Below are positions 1 to 8,704 of a stretch of 64,000 nucleotides of DNA, in pieces. This DNA is from Gammaproteobacteria bacterium. Its GTDB lineage: Bacteria > Pseudomonadota > Gammaproteobacteria > Arenicellales > JAJDZL01. A model generated the notes under the pieces. It saw only the letters and a list, made by a program, of their open reading frames with translations. It was not told the DNA's origin and did not search any database. The DNA lies in contig JAJEHQ010000024.1 in assembly GCA_022823625.1 (NCBI GenBank), positions 1 to 64,000 of the forward strand. Direction: 5' to 3'. The position numbers were made by a program, and so were the translations under genes. Position 1 is the stretch's first letter. Each line of letters opens with the position of its first letter.

Positions 1-588
1 GTTCGATTAGTGATATGCCCTTGCGATATGACTTGCCAGGGGCTTTGCGGGATGTTTCTTTGCACATGATTGCGTTCCAATGCTAAGATTTTGATTGAGT
101 ACCATTATATCACATTTTGTGTAATTAACTATATAATTCCCTTAAATTGATAAGGGTGTAAAGCGTCTAACAGTCTCCATTTCGAGTCGCTGTACTGCAT
201 TCGAATTTTTACTATCAGGCTTTCTTGGACTTTAGTGCAAAGATTCCTGTTAAGGTGCTAACCGCATCATACTATTTTGAATCTGAAATCCCAATGTACA
301 TTCCATCCTCGCATTTTTCAGCTAACCAAGCACTCTCAACTTGCAACGGTCATCCGCTCAATTCTTGAGTTCCGAACCCTTCACTCCCTGGTAATCAAAC
401 GAGAGATCAGGATTGGATTCGCGCGATGAAAAACAGCTTGCTTGAAATCAGGGACAGATGTGAACCGAATGCAAAGATAATTTCGAAAGAACTTATCGGC
501 GATATTCTAAAGCAGAGTATTTAATCAGTCGAACGGTGTGCTTGGTTAAACCGTCGTTGTTTTTGTCAATCCCGCAATTCAAAATCTA
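1..588. other. Intergenic region, no convincing gene
   Basis: No reading frame here looks like a gene. The sequence is AT-rich. A short inverted repeat (CCCTTA, 6-base loop, TAAGGG) lies at 139-156, and a TATAAT hexamer at 132-137 has no good -35 partner. A 32-codon ATG frame at 426-524 has no recognisable product and no strong ribosome binding site. The promoter of the downstream three-gene group probably lies in the last 100-200 bases, but I cannot place it. Confidence 0.5.
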
Positions 589-1299
589 ATGAGTATTTCA
601 CAAGGAATTCAATTTCTTAAGTCGCGTGGCATCAATCTATTTCACGCATTTGATACACCCGACATTGCCGGAATCATTGGAAATGCCGTACCTGATTTGG
701 ATTTGAACCCTTATCCCACAACGGTGCTGACTGCACATGCAGGGTTCAAGTTCTGGCAATCGATGAAACAAGCGGGAATTCAAGGAGATGACCCGGTTGA
801 CCAGTATAGTGTTTTGCTAGCGCAGGAATATGCGGAAAGATTTCTGAATTGTGAGGCTAAAATTCTCTATCCATCCGACTATCCGATTTCACTGATGAGT
901 ATTGGCGAAAAGGCCGGCTGGAACTATGTGACTCCAATGGGTATCAGCATCCACCCGAGTTATGGTACCTGGTTCGCCTACCGGACGTTGTTTTTGGTCA
1001 AGACGCAGTTAACTCCAACACCGCGACTTGTAGCTGAGCATCCCTGTGAGTCCTGTATGGACAAGCCTTGTCAAACTGTCTGTCCATCTGGAGCGGTTAC
1101 TGAGATCGGTTCATTCAATCTTGAAACCTGTGCGCGTTACAGAATTCGGGATGATTCACCCTGTTCGTATCAATGCCAGTCGCGCAATATATGCCCAGTC
1201 GGAGCGCAGTACCGATACGTACCCGAACAGATGAAATATCATTACCGGCGGTCAAGGAATACGATGAAGCGTTATTTTGGTTCTGGAGCAGGAAATTAA
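589..1299 (+). CDS. 4Fe-4S ferredoxin-like protein
   Basis: This 236-residue soluble protein has two cysteine groups in its C-terminal third. The first is a C-x2-C-x4-C-x3-C-P set around residues 152-165. The second is a looser group (C, then C-x3-C-x5-C-P) around residues 181-202. Such pairs usually carry iron-sulfur clusters, as in the ferredoxin half of epoxyqueuosine reductases. The N-terminal 150 residues match nothing I can name; they contain no signal peptide or membrane segment. The C-terminus is rich in Arg and Tyr. It is followed after 17 bases by a MaoC-type gene and then an alcohol dehydrogenase, so all three are probably co-transcribed and the protein may pass electrons in the same oxidation route. 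That role is inference; the iron-sulfur assignment rests on the cysteines. Confidence 0.7.
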   Translation: MSISQGIQFLKSRGINLFHAFDTPDIAGIIGNAVPDLDLNPYPTTVLTAHAGFKFWQSMKQAGIQGDDPVDQYSVLLAQEYAERFLNCEAKILYPSDYPISLMSIGEKAGWNYVTPMGISIHPSYGTWFAYRTLFLVKTQLTPTPRLVAEHPCESCMDKPCQTVCPSGAVTEIGSFNLETCARYRIRDDSPCSYQCQSRNICPVGAQYRYVPEQMKYHYRRSRNTMKRYFGSGAGN

Positions 1300-1316
1300 C
1301 GGAGACGGTCAGTTCA

Positions 1317-1757
1317 ATGTACTTTGAAGAATACAAAGTGGGTGATAAGTTCAGGAGTTCAGGTGTAACTTTTACTGAAAGTGGCATCATTGATTTTGCT
1401 ATCAAATACGATCCACAACCCTTTCACATTGATGTTGAGGAAGCGGCAAAATCGCAATACAAGGGACTGATTGCCAGCGGATTTCAAACATTGGCTCTGG
1501 CATTTCGCATGTATATTCAGGAAGGTTTCATCAAGCAGGGCATGGGTTCGCCGGGAATGGATGAACTTCGCTGGCTCAAACCCGTACGCCCTGGAGATAC
1601 GCTTCATATTGAAAGTGAAGTGTTGGGTACCAAAGCTTCCAGCAGCAGGAATGATCGGGGATATGTCGATATTTTCTGCAGCTGGGTCAATCAACGCGAC
1701 GAGGTTGTCATGACTGTTCGACTCACCCAGATCATTCGGAGACGTCCTCCGAAATAG
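1317..1757 (+). CDS. MaoC-family (R)-hydratase / hot-dog protein
   Basis: This 146-residue protein has the single hot-dog fold of MaoC-like hydratases, which add water to enoyl-CoA thioesters. It opens with the family's FEEYKVGD-type start. The hydratase signature lies around residues 38-50, with a D-P-Q-P-F-H-I-D run that contains the usual catalytic Asp and His, followed by a Gly-Leu-Ile-Ala-Ser-Gly stretch. The open frame extends upstream into the ferredoxin gene. I chose the ATG at 1317 because family similarity begins there and a GGAGACGG ribosome site precedes it. The substrate is unknown. Its place between a ferredoxin-like gene and a zinc dehydrogenase suggests a short catabolic operon. 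Confidence 0.8.
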   Translation: MYFEEYKVGDKFRSSGVTFTESGIIDFAIKYDPQPFHIDVEEAAKSQYKGLIASGFQTLALAFRMYIQEGFIKQGMGSPGMDELRWLKPVRPGDTLHIESEVLGTKASSSRNDRGYVDIFCSWVNQRDEVVMTVRLTQIIRRRPPK

Positions 1758-1808
1758 CATGCAAAACGCGGTTGAAAATAACCGCTCTCCATTGAAGCGA
1801 GGTCAGTT

Positions 1809-2795
1809 ATGATGCGAGCCGCCTTGTTTGATTCCCCGGGCTCGCCTCTCAGACTAGCGGATATAGAACAGCCATCTCCAGGACCCCAGGAGGTCCTTTT
1901 GCGAAACCGAGCGTGCGCAGTCTGTCGCACAGATTTGCATATCGTAGACGGAGACCTGAATGTTCCTTCAACACCATTGATTCCAGGCCACCAGATTGTG
2001 GCTGAAGTTGCAAAAGTTGGCAACGAGGTAAAGCATCTTCAAATTGGTGATCGGATGGGTGTTCCGTGGCTTGGCAGAACCTGCGGACACTGCAATTTCT
2101 GTGTGAATGAACAGGAGAACCTGTGTGACAAGGCGCGCTTTACTGGTCTTCACATCAATGGTGGTTTCGCCGAGTACAGCATCGCGGATTCAAGATTCTG
2201 TTTTTCCATGGACTCGTCATTGGATGATCTTCAGCTCGCACCTTTACTCTGTGGAGGGTTGATTGGTTACCGGGCTTATCGCATGATTGGAGATGCGAAG
2301 AAAGTTGGATTTTATGGATTCGGATCTGCCGCACATATCCTCTTGCAGTTGGCAGTGTATGAGGATCGGAAAGTGTATGCATTTACCAGAGACGGTGACT
2401 CAGAATCTCAATTGTTCGCCAGACAAATGGGTGCTTTTTGGGCAGGTGGATCCGGTGATCATCCGCCCGAGCAATTGGATGCGGCCATCATTTTTGCACC
2501 GGTCGGTGAATTGGTACCTGTAGCACTTAGCGCTGTTCAAAAAGGTGGGGTTGTCGTGTGTGCAGGAATTCACATGAGCGACATCCCCTCCATTCCCTAC
2601 GAGTTGTTATGGGGAGAGCGTACTGTGCGCTCTGTTGCCAACCTTACTCGAAGAGATGGTTGGGAGTTCCTGGAACTCGCCGCAAGTATTCCGGTGCGAA
2701 CCAGTGTTCAGAGTTATCCGCTAGAGAGGGTCAATCAAGCGCTCGACGATTTGAGAGATGGAAACATCAACGGGTCAGCTGTGATTTTGCTATGA
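1809..2795 (+). CDS. Zinc-dependent alcohol dehydrogenase
   Basis: A 328-residue medium-chain dehydrogenase. The catalytic zinc ligands appear as Cys in the A-V-C-R-T-D-L-H segment (about residue 38) and His in P-G-H-Q (about residue 61). The structural zinc lobe shows four cysteines in a C-x2-C-x2-C-x7-C pattern near residues 93-107. The NAD(P)-binding stretch G-F-Y-G-F-G-S-A-A follows at about residues 167-175. Length and motifs fit the subfamily often annotated as 'zinc-binding alcohol dehydrogenase family protein'. It lies 51 bases after the MaoC gene and is the last gene of the group; the next gene is a convergent LysR regulator. The likely reaction is reversible NAD(P)-linked oxidation of an alcohol, substrate unknown. 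Confidence 0.85.
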   Translation: MMRAALFDSPGSPLRLADIEQPSPGPQEVLLRNRACAVCRTDLHIVDGDLNVPSTPLIPGHQIVAEVAKVGNEVKHLQIGDRMGVPWLGRTCGHCNFCVNEQENLCDKARFTGLHINGGFAEYSIADSRFCFSMDSSLDDLQLAPLLCGGLIGYRAYRMIGDAKKVGFYGFGSAAHILLQLAVYEDRKVYAFTRDGDSESQLFARQMGAFWAGGSGDHPPEQLDAAIIFAPVGELVPVALSAVQKGGVVVCAGIHMSDIPSIPYELLWGERTVRSVANLTRRDGWEFLELAASIPVRTSVQSYPLERVNQALDDLRDGNINGSAVILL

Positions 2796-2884
2796 CAGAC
2801 TGAGGTACTAAGTTCGACCTTTGTTCTAAATACTGAGGCTTTAGCAATGGCAGACTGTATTCGGTAAACATCATGACAGATCAT

Positions 2885-3814
2885 TCACTGAGTTGGTTCT
2901 CCGACTCCATAGCCCGTGTCTACAAAATTGTTGCAGAGGAAAGTGTAGAGCGCCTTTGTTTGCGGATTCATTTCTTTGCTACGCTTCCAAATCAGCCCGA
3001 CATCCATTGAATGCACCTGACCTGCGACGGGTTTCACTTCTACATGTTGTCCTTCCAAAGACCAGGGTCGGTAAACCATATCTGACAGAATTGTGATACC
3101 TGTCCCTGTAGCCACCATACTTCTAACTGCCTCGACTGATGAAGTTTTGAATATCACATTGGGCGAGTAGTCAGTGGCACTCCAATAACGAAGTGCAGAT
3201 TTTTCTGCCTCGTCCACGGTGAGCATGACGTACGGCTCTTTGGCAATTTGAGATAACTCGACAACATCTTCATTCATCAGATGATGATCAGCTGACAACC
3301 ACAGCCGTCGTTGCGATTTGATGAGTACCCTTGAGCTGATTTCACCAACGTTTTGTAGATTTGAAACCAGAATCACTGCAATGTCGAGCTCACCGCTGAC
3401 AATTTCTTCTTCAATTTGAGTTCGTTGTTTTTCGACCAACTTGAACTCAACATCTGGAAATGACCGACTAAACCGCATCAGTAACTGTGGAAAAAAGTAT
3501 CCGGCGACAGTGTATGTCAGTCCAACCTTTACCTTACCTCTCAATGAGCGGCCAGACCGACGCACACCTCTAGTGGCTTCAGAAACCGCTGCCATGATAT
3601 TCTGGGCGTGTGTCAGGAATTGGTGTCCCTCGTAAGTCAATTCGACACCGTTAGACCGACGTCGGAACAAAGGCGCTTCAATATCCTTTTCCAGTTTGTC
3701 AATAGCAGCACTGACAGCCGATTGGGAAACATGTAGATTTGCTGCAGCAACAGAGACCTTTCCAGCGTCTGCAACTGCAATGAAATATCGAACCTGTCTA
3801 AAGGAAAAAGCCAT
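2885..3814 (-). CDS. LysR-family transcriptional regulator
   Basis: A 309-residue LysR-type regulator. The N-terminal 60 residues hold the winged helix-turn-helix (S-V-A-A-A-N-L-H-V-S-Q-S-A-V-S). The remainder is the two-lobed substrate-binding domain that senses the co-inducer. It is transcribed away from the nine-gene ABC importer/carboxylase operon that starts at 3997. The 182-base gap between them carries a perfect LysR-type palindrome at 3863-3881. By the usual logic of divergent LysR genes it should control that operon and itself; this is inferred from arrangement. The inducer may be the transported compound or a breakdown product. Confidence 0.9.
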   Translation of the reverse strand: MAFSFRQVRYFIAVADAGKVSVAAANLHVSQSAVSAAIDKLEKDIEAPLFRRRSNGVELTYEGHQFLTHAQNIMAAVSEATRGVRRSGRSLRGKVKVGLTYTVAGYFFPQLLMRFSRSFPDVEFKLVEKQRTQIEEEIVSGELDIAVILVSNLQNVGEISSRVLIKSQRRLWLSADHHLMNEDVVELSQIAKEPYVMLTVDEAEKSALRYWSATDYSPNVIFKTSSVEAVRSMVATGTGITILSDMVYRPWSLEGQHVEVKPVAGQVHSMDVGLIWKRSKEMNPQTKALYTFLCNNFVDTGYGVGEPTQ

Positions 3815-3862
3815 CGATTAAATTAATATCACTCTGCAAAAAATACTATTCTACAAAAAATA

Positions 3863-3881
3863 TTGGATTCCTATAATCCAA
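3863..3881. promoter_or_regulatory. Putative LysR operator
   Basis: TTGGATT and AATCCAA form a perfect 7-base inverted repeat with a 5-base spacer, and the whole has the T-N11-A form preferred by LysR proteins. It lies 48 bases upstream of the LysR start and 116 bases upstream of the binding-protein start, in the gap between divergent genes. Function is inferred from form and position. Confidence 0.6.
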
Positions 3882-3996
3882 ATTCATGATGCCGTCGACT
3901 GAGTTTCAATTTGTGGCGGCATAAAGATTCACTCTCACGAAATTTTGGAATTTTGAAAGTGTAACTGAGTCAATGCCTGGAAAATAGGAGAAAGTA

Positions 3997-5070
3997 ATGA
4001 AAAAATTAATTAAATCTTTGGCTTTTGTTGGAGCAGCTGCGATTTGTTGGGTTGGTAGTGCTTCTGCACAAGATTGGTACCCATATCCAGTTGAAGTATG
4101 GGATCCGCCTTTTGATATGGCGAGCCCAAGAACGACATTCGACTATGTACCTCTGGAAAAGGCGGAAAAAGCCTGGGACATCTGTGTCTCGTTTCCACAC
4201 ATGAAAGATGCATACTGGTTGGCGGTCGATTACGGAGTGGTTGCGGAATCTGAACGCTTGGGTGTCAAGATGCAACTAGTTGAAGCAGGCGGTTACACAA
4301 ATCTAAACACTCAGATTTCTCAAATCGAAGATTGTGTAGCGCGGGGTGCGGAAGCAGTGGTTATTGGCGCGATCTCATTTGATGGAATGAACAATCTTGT
4401 TAGTGAAATTCGCGCTAAAGGCATTCCAGTGATCGATGTGATCAAAGGGATTTCTTCACCCGAGTTATCTGCCAAATCACTGGTCTCATTTGGTGAAATG
4501 GGATACAAGGCTGGTGAATACATTGCCAAACTGCACCCGGCAGGGTCAGGAAAGGTTCAAGTTGCCTGGTTTCCAGGACCTCCCGGAGCCGGTTGGGTCG
4601 AAGCGGGTAACGCCGGTTTTCAGGAAGCTGTTTCGGGCTCAGACATTGAGGTTGTTGAAACCAAGTACGGCGATACGGGTAAAGAAATTCAGTTGAAACT
4701 TGTTGAGGATACCTTGGAAACCTATCCAGATATTCAGTACATCGTTGGAACGTCTCCCACAGTCGAAGCCTCCATCAGTCTATTGAGATCACGCGGGCTA
4801 ACTGATCAAATTAGTCTGCTGGCTTACTACTTTACGCCTGGTGTATTCCGGGGAATTCAGCGCGGTCAAGTGTTGGCGGCACCGACGGATTCTGCAGTTA
4901 TTCAGGGACGTGTTGCCATCGATCAAGCGGTTCGAATCCTTGAAGGGAAAGACTATCACAAACATGTCGGACCAGCACTCTATGTGATTGATCCAGAAAA
5001 CATAAACACATTCGATCGGGGCTCTTCACTGGCTCCGGACGGCTTCAAACCTACCTTCACTGTGAACTAA
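3997..5070 (+). CDS. Periplasmic sugar-type (TorT/RbsB-like) binding protein
   Basis: A 357-residue exported binding protein. Residues 1-24 are a clear Sec signal (Lys-Lys start, hydrophobic core, A-S-A-Q cleavage region). The mature part has the periplasmic-binding-protein type 1 fold of the ribose/TorT group, with an S-F-P-H-M-K-D-A-Y-W segment near the first ligand-binding loop and a Q-I-S-Q-I-E-D-C helix. It is the first gene of the operon, with an AGGAGA ribosome site just upstream. The partner ATPase and permease follow directly, so it should deliver the substrate of the operon. The family points to a sugar, polyol or small cyclic compound; the downstream enzymes suggest one bearing an amide or lactam. 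That last step is inference. Confidence 0.85.
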   Translation: MKKLIKSLAFVGAAAICWVGSASAQDWYPYPVEVWDPPFDMASPRTTFDYVPLEKAEKAWDICVSFPHMKDAYWLAVDYGVVAESERLGVKMQLVEAGGYTNLNTQISQIEDCVARGAEAVVIGAISFDGMNNLVSEIRAKGIPVIDVIKGISSPELSAKSLVSFGEMGYKAGEYIAKLHPAGSGKVQVAWFPGPPGAGWVEAGNAGFQEAVSGSDIEVVETKYGDTGKEIQLKLVEDTLETYPDIQYIVGTSPTVEASISLLRSRGLTDQISLLAYYFTPGVFRGIQRGQVLAAPTDSAVIQGRVAIDQAVRILEGKDYHKHVGPALYVIDPENINTFDRGSSLAPDGFKPTFTVN

Positions 5071-5113
5071 ACAATTGCTGAACGAATTTCCGACAGCAAC
5101 AATTAGTCAAGAA

Positions 5114-5142
5114 AGTGGGCTCCCAGACAATGGGAGCCCACT
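5114..5142 (+). promoter_or_regulatory. Perfect 12-bp stem-loop between binding-protein and ATPase genes
   Basis: AGTGGGCTCCCA and TGGGAGCCCACT are exact reverse complements around a 5-base loop (gacaa). There is no T-run after it, so it is not a classic terminator. It follows the binding-protein stop by 43 bases and its 3' arm contains GGGAG, the best ribosome site for the ATPase start at 5147. It could protect the upstream mRNA end and limit ATPase translation, giving excess binding protein. The structure is seen in the sequence; the role is inferred. Confidence 0.7.
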
Positions 5143-5146
5143 GCTG

Positions 5147-6631
5147 TTGGAATTGCGCGCAATCTGCAAGCAGTTCTCTGGCACACTGGTACTGGACTCT
5201 GTTGATTTTTCATTGAAACCAGGTGAAGTTCACGTTCTGTTTGGCGAAAACGGATCCGGTAAGACAACCCTGATTTCGATAGTTGCGGGTGCTTATCGGC
5301 CCGATGGCGGGAGTTTTTTATTCCGCAATGAACCTGTCGAAATTTTTTCTGTTAATCATGCCCGCGCTCTTGGGATAAGTACGGTATTTCAGGAGTTCTC
5401 CTTGGTACCACAACTTTCTATCGAAGAGAATCTGTTTCTTGGCGCAGAGGAAACTTTTGGCGGAATTTTGAAGAAATCTGTGATTCGAAAGAGGGCTCAA
5501 GAAGTACTCGAACGACTTGGATTTTCACTGAATCCTTCTCAACAAGTCGCATTTTTGTCTCGCGCTGAGCAGCAGATGGTGGAAATTGCCAAGGCTTTTC
5601 GGGCAGATCTCTCGGTACTCATACTTGATGAGCCAACTGCATCTTTGACCGATCAGGAAACTGAACAGCTATTTACATTGATTGAACAGGTTAAGGCTCA
5701 AGGCGTAGGCATCATCTACATCACACACCGTATGAGTGAAATACAACGAATAGGTGACCGCATCACTGTACTTCGCGACGGTCATAAGATTACCACTGTA
5801 GATGCTGATGTATCAGAAGAAGATTTAGTGCAATTGATGACGGGTCGAGTATTCGATCAGATTTTTCCTGATATTGCTTTTCAGCCTGCAAATAGAATGC
5901 TTGAAGTCAGAGATTTAAAGACAGCCGATAACACAGTGCGGGGCGTTTCCATAAATGTGGCAAACGGAGAAGTTGTTGGATTAGCTGGCTTAATTGGTTC
6001 TGGAAAGTCCGACGTTGCCAGAGCCTGCTTCGGTTGCAGTCCGATCAGTGACGGTAGTATTTATTTTAATGGGGAGCTGACCAACGGTTTATCTCCGCGA
6101 AAAATGCTTGAACGAGGATTTTTCTATATGCCTTCAGACCGTCGGGATGAGGGGCTGGTTATGATGAGAAGTGCCAGGGAGAGTATGGCTTTGGCTGCTT
6201 TGAATACGCCCGAGTTTTCAAGAGGCGTCTTTCTCAGGCGTCAAGAAGAAATTCAGCGTCTTCGATACATAGCAGAAAGACTAAATCTCCAACCAGCCAA
6301 CATTGAAAGAGTAGTCGAACATTTTTCAGGTGGAAATCAACAGAAAATTCTGATCGGAAAGAGTTTGACGCGCAAAGTCAAGCTGTTTGTTTTTGATGAA
6401 CCGACTGTGGGCGTCGATGTGGCGACAAGAATTGCAATTTATCAGTTTATCGGACATCTTTGTGAAGACGGTGCAGCGGTACTCCTAATCTCATCAGATT
6501 TACCTGAAATATTGCACTTGACCAATCGAGTTTATGTACTCTGTCGTGGTGTCCTGACGGCAGAACTGCAATCGGACAACATTAATCAGGAAAATGTACT
6601 GAGACATTGTTTCGAACGAGAAGCGGCGTAA
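5147..6631 (+). CDS. Sugar-type ABC transporter ATP-binding protein (RbsA-like, two ATPase domains)
   Basis: A fused double ATPase of the ribose/galactose importer type. The first domain has a Walker A (G-E-N-G-S-G-K-T-T) about 40 residues in and a Walker B (I-L-D-E-P-T). The second has a modified Walker A (G-L-I-G-S-G-K-S), an S-G-G-N-Q-Q-K signature and F-D-E-P-T. The frame is open from a TTG at 5075, which would give 518 residues. That start has no ribosome site and would place a perfect hairpin inside the coding region. I prefer TTG 5147, with GGGAG ten bases upstream, giving 494 residues, close to RbsA length; no early ATG exists in this frame. The degenerate second Walker A is normal for the family. 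It powers import with the permease at 6689. Confidence 0.85.
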   Translation: MELRAICKQFSGTLVLDSVDFSLKPGEVHVLFGENGSGKTTLISIVAGAYRPDGGSFLFRNEPVEIFSVNHARALGISTVFQEFSLVPQLSIEENLFLGAEETFGGILKKSVIRKRAQEVLERLGFSLNPSQQVAFLSRAEQQMVEIAKAFRADLSVLILDEPTASLTDQETEQLFTLIEQVKAQGVGIIYITHRMSEIQRIGDRITVLRDGHKITTVDADVSEEDLVQLMTGRVFDQIFPDIAFQPANRMLEVRDLKTADNTVRGVSINVANGEVVGLAGLIGSGKSDVARACFGCSPISDGSIYFNGELTNGLSPRKMLERGFFYMPSDRRDEGLVMMRSARESMALAALNTPEFSRGVFLRRQEEIQRLRYIAERLNLQPANIERVVEHFSGGNQQKILIGKSLTRKVKLFVFDEPTVGVDVATRIAIYQFIGHLCEDGAAVLLISSDLPEILHLTNRVYVLCRGVLTAELQSDNINQENVLRHCFEREAA

Positions 6632-6688
6632 ACAGTTTTGCAAGCATCAAAATTGAAAATTTCTTTGAAATAAAACACCAATACTGTC

Positions 6689-7675
6689 ATGAGGTTAATT
6701 AAGCTCGCGTTTGTACGGCTTGGGGTATTGCCATTTCTTCTGTTGATTGCGGTCGTCATCTTTGCGTTGTTGTCGGACAATTTTCTAACAGGAAGAAATC
6801 TGCTCAATGTGGTCAGGCAATCAACGTATCTGACACTCGTCGCAATTGGACAAATGTTTGCCTTGCTTACTGGCGGCTTTGATCTGTCTGTTGGTACCAT
6901 ATTGGCAATTACATCAGTCGTCGGCGCTACCGCGATGGCTACAGCTTTCGTGGCAATGCCCGATTCAATTCCTTTTGTCATTCTCATCGGAATACTCGCG
7001 GGTCTATGCGCTGGAACACTCATTGGGGTTATCAATGGAATCGGTGTAGCCGTGTTCAACGTTTCACCATTTATGATGAGTCTTGGAATGGCTTCTGTCG
7101 GTTTTGGTGTTGCGCTCTATATGACAGGGGGCATACCCGTGTATGGAATGCCAATTGAATTTGGAGATATCTTTGGGTTTGGATCGATTTATGGAGTCCC
7201 GACGCCAGTTGCCGTAACGCTTGTCGTTATCGTGATTATGTTTTTCGTGGTCAACTGGACTCGGCTTGGTCGATATTTCTATGCGGTTGGAGGAAACTTG
7301 AAAGCCGCGCGTCTATCCGGAATCAACACTAAATTAACATTGTTTCTCGCTTATGTGTTCTGTGGATTGATGGCGTCAGTTGCAGGCATTCTACTCACCG
7401 CGCGACTTGATACGGGAGAAGCCAACATCGGTGCGACGATGCCTCTTGAGTCGATCGCGGCATGTGTAATCGCAGGAGTTAGTTTGCGTGGAGGTATAGG
7501 GCGTTTTGAAAATGTTGTATTAGGCGCCCTGTTCATCGGGCTAGTCCAAAACGGAATGAATCTAGCACGAATTGAATCCTATCTACAAATCGTAGTGATT
7601 GGTTTGCTGCTGATATTGGCGGTTGTAGCTGATCAGTTCCGATTGAAAGTAATCGCAAGTATGCAGGATTACTGA
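6689..7675 (+). CDS. Sugar-type ABC transporter permease (RbsC-like)
   Basis: A 328-residue polytopic inner-membrane protein with eight to ten hydrophobic segments. The RbsC/XylH family signature is clear: G-G-F-D-L-S-V-G near residue 65 and G-L-M-A-S-V-A-G-I-L-L-T-A-R-L with a following G-A-T-M-P-L-E-S-I-A-A-C-V-I-A-G near residues 230-265. It forms the transmembrane channel for the upstream ATPase and binding protein; two copies per transporter are expected. Its stop overlaps the next start by one base, so the oxidoreductase gene behind it is tightly coupled. Confidence 0.9.
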   Translation: MRLIKLAFVRLGVLPFLLLIAVVIFALLSDNFLTGRNLLNVVRQSTYLTLVAIGQMFALLTGGFDLSVGTILAITSVVGATAMATAFVAMPDSIPFVILIGILAGLCAGTLIGVINGIGVAVFNVSPFMMSLGMASVGFGVALYMTGGIPVYGMPIEFGDIFGFGSIYGVPTPVAVTLVVIVIMFFVVNWTRLGRYFYAVGGNLKAARLSGINTKLTLFLAYVFCGLMASVAGILLTARLDTGEANIGATMPLESIAACVIAGVSLRGGIGRFENVVLGALFIGLVQNGMNLARIESYLQIVVIGLLLILAVVADQFRLKVIASMQDY

Positions 7676-8682
7676 TGACAATAAAAGCCGCTTCAATCGG
7701 ATTGGGATGGTGGTCGGGTGAACTTGCCAAATCCATAAACGGCAATTCGCATTTGATACAAATCGTTTCCTGCTATTCCAGAGACAAAACAAAACGTTGG
7801 GAGTTCGCAAATCGATTTGAGTCTGGACATCACGATTCCTATGAAGCCTTGCTTGCTGATTCAACCATAGATGCAGTCATCATCTCTACTCCCCACTCAC
7901 TCCATGCCGAGCACGTTATTCAGGCAGCGGAAGCCGGAAAACACGTATTTGTCGAAAAGCCATTCACCTTAACGGTCGAAAGTGCCAGAAAAGCGACAGC
8001 GGCATGCCGATCTGCGGGTGTGGTGTTGGCAGTTGGCCATAATCGGCGTTTTTCCGCAAGTGCGTCTCGGCTTAAGGAACTGCAGGTCGAAGGAATATTT
8101 GGCACCCTGTTACACCTTGAGGCGAACTTTTCAGCGCCTGGGGCGTTGGCCTATACTCCTGACAGATGGAGAGCCAATCGTCTTGAAAGTCCAGCCGGGG
8201 GCATTGCAGCTCTAGGAATTCATTTGATTGATCTGCTCTGTTATTTTGCTGGCTCAATCACACGCGTGAGCGCCCAGGCAAAGCGCAGAGCAGTGACTGT
8301 AGACATGGATGATACGACTTCAGTGCTGTTTGAATTCGACTCAGGGGCGACGGGATATCTTGGCTGCATGTTCGCCTGCCCCTACACGTCTTTTTTGAAT
8401 GTTTACGGTACAAATGCCAATGCTTTTGCAAAAGTTGATACTGACAATTTGAGTACTCAGATTAATGGCGAGCAGGAAAGCGCGCTCGTTATAGAGCCGA
8501 TTGACACGTTGAAATTGGAGCTAGAGGATTTTGCACTTTCGTGCACTCAAGGCACACCATTTCGAGTCACCCCTGAACAAGCAGTCAGTAATGTGGCGGT
8601 TATGGAAGCGATCGCGTTGTCGGCAAGTGCTGGCTCACCTGTCGATATCGAGGATGAATTCACTGAAGCTTGGAAAAACTAA
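7675..8682 (+). CDS. Gfo/Idh/MocA-family NAD(P)-dependent oxidoreductase
   Basis: A 335-residue dehydrogenase of the glucose-fructose oxidoreductase/inositol dehydrogenase family. The Rossmann start is slightly unusual (G-L-G-W-W-S-G-E-L in place of G-x-G-x-x-G). The catalytic E-K-P-F segment lies at about residue 89, and a G-I-H-L-I-D motif with the proton-relay His at about residue 183. Family members oxidise or reduce sugars and sugar derivatives. Translation is coupled to the permease (ATG overlaps TGA by one base). In this operon it probably modifies the imported compound before or after amide cleavage; which comes first cannot be read from the sequence. Confidence 0.85.
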   Translation: MTIKAASIGLGWWSGELAKSINGNSHLIQIVSCYSRDKTKRWEFANRFESGHHDSYEALLADSTIDAVIISTPHSLHAEHVIQAAEAGKHVFVEKPFTLTVESARKATAACRSAGVVLAVGHNRRFSASASRLKELQVEGIFGTLLHLEANFSAPGALAYTPDRWRANRLESPAGGIAALGIHLIDLLCYFAGSITRVSAQAKRRAVTVDMDDTTSVLFEFDSGATGYLGCMFACPYTSFLNVYGTNANAFAKVDTDNLSTQINGEQESALVIEPIDTLKLELEDFALSCTQGTPFRVTPEQAVSNVAVMEAIALSASAGSPVDIEDEFTEAWKN

Positions 8683-8704
8683 ACTGATTAACTGGAGAAG
8701 CAAT

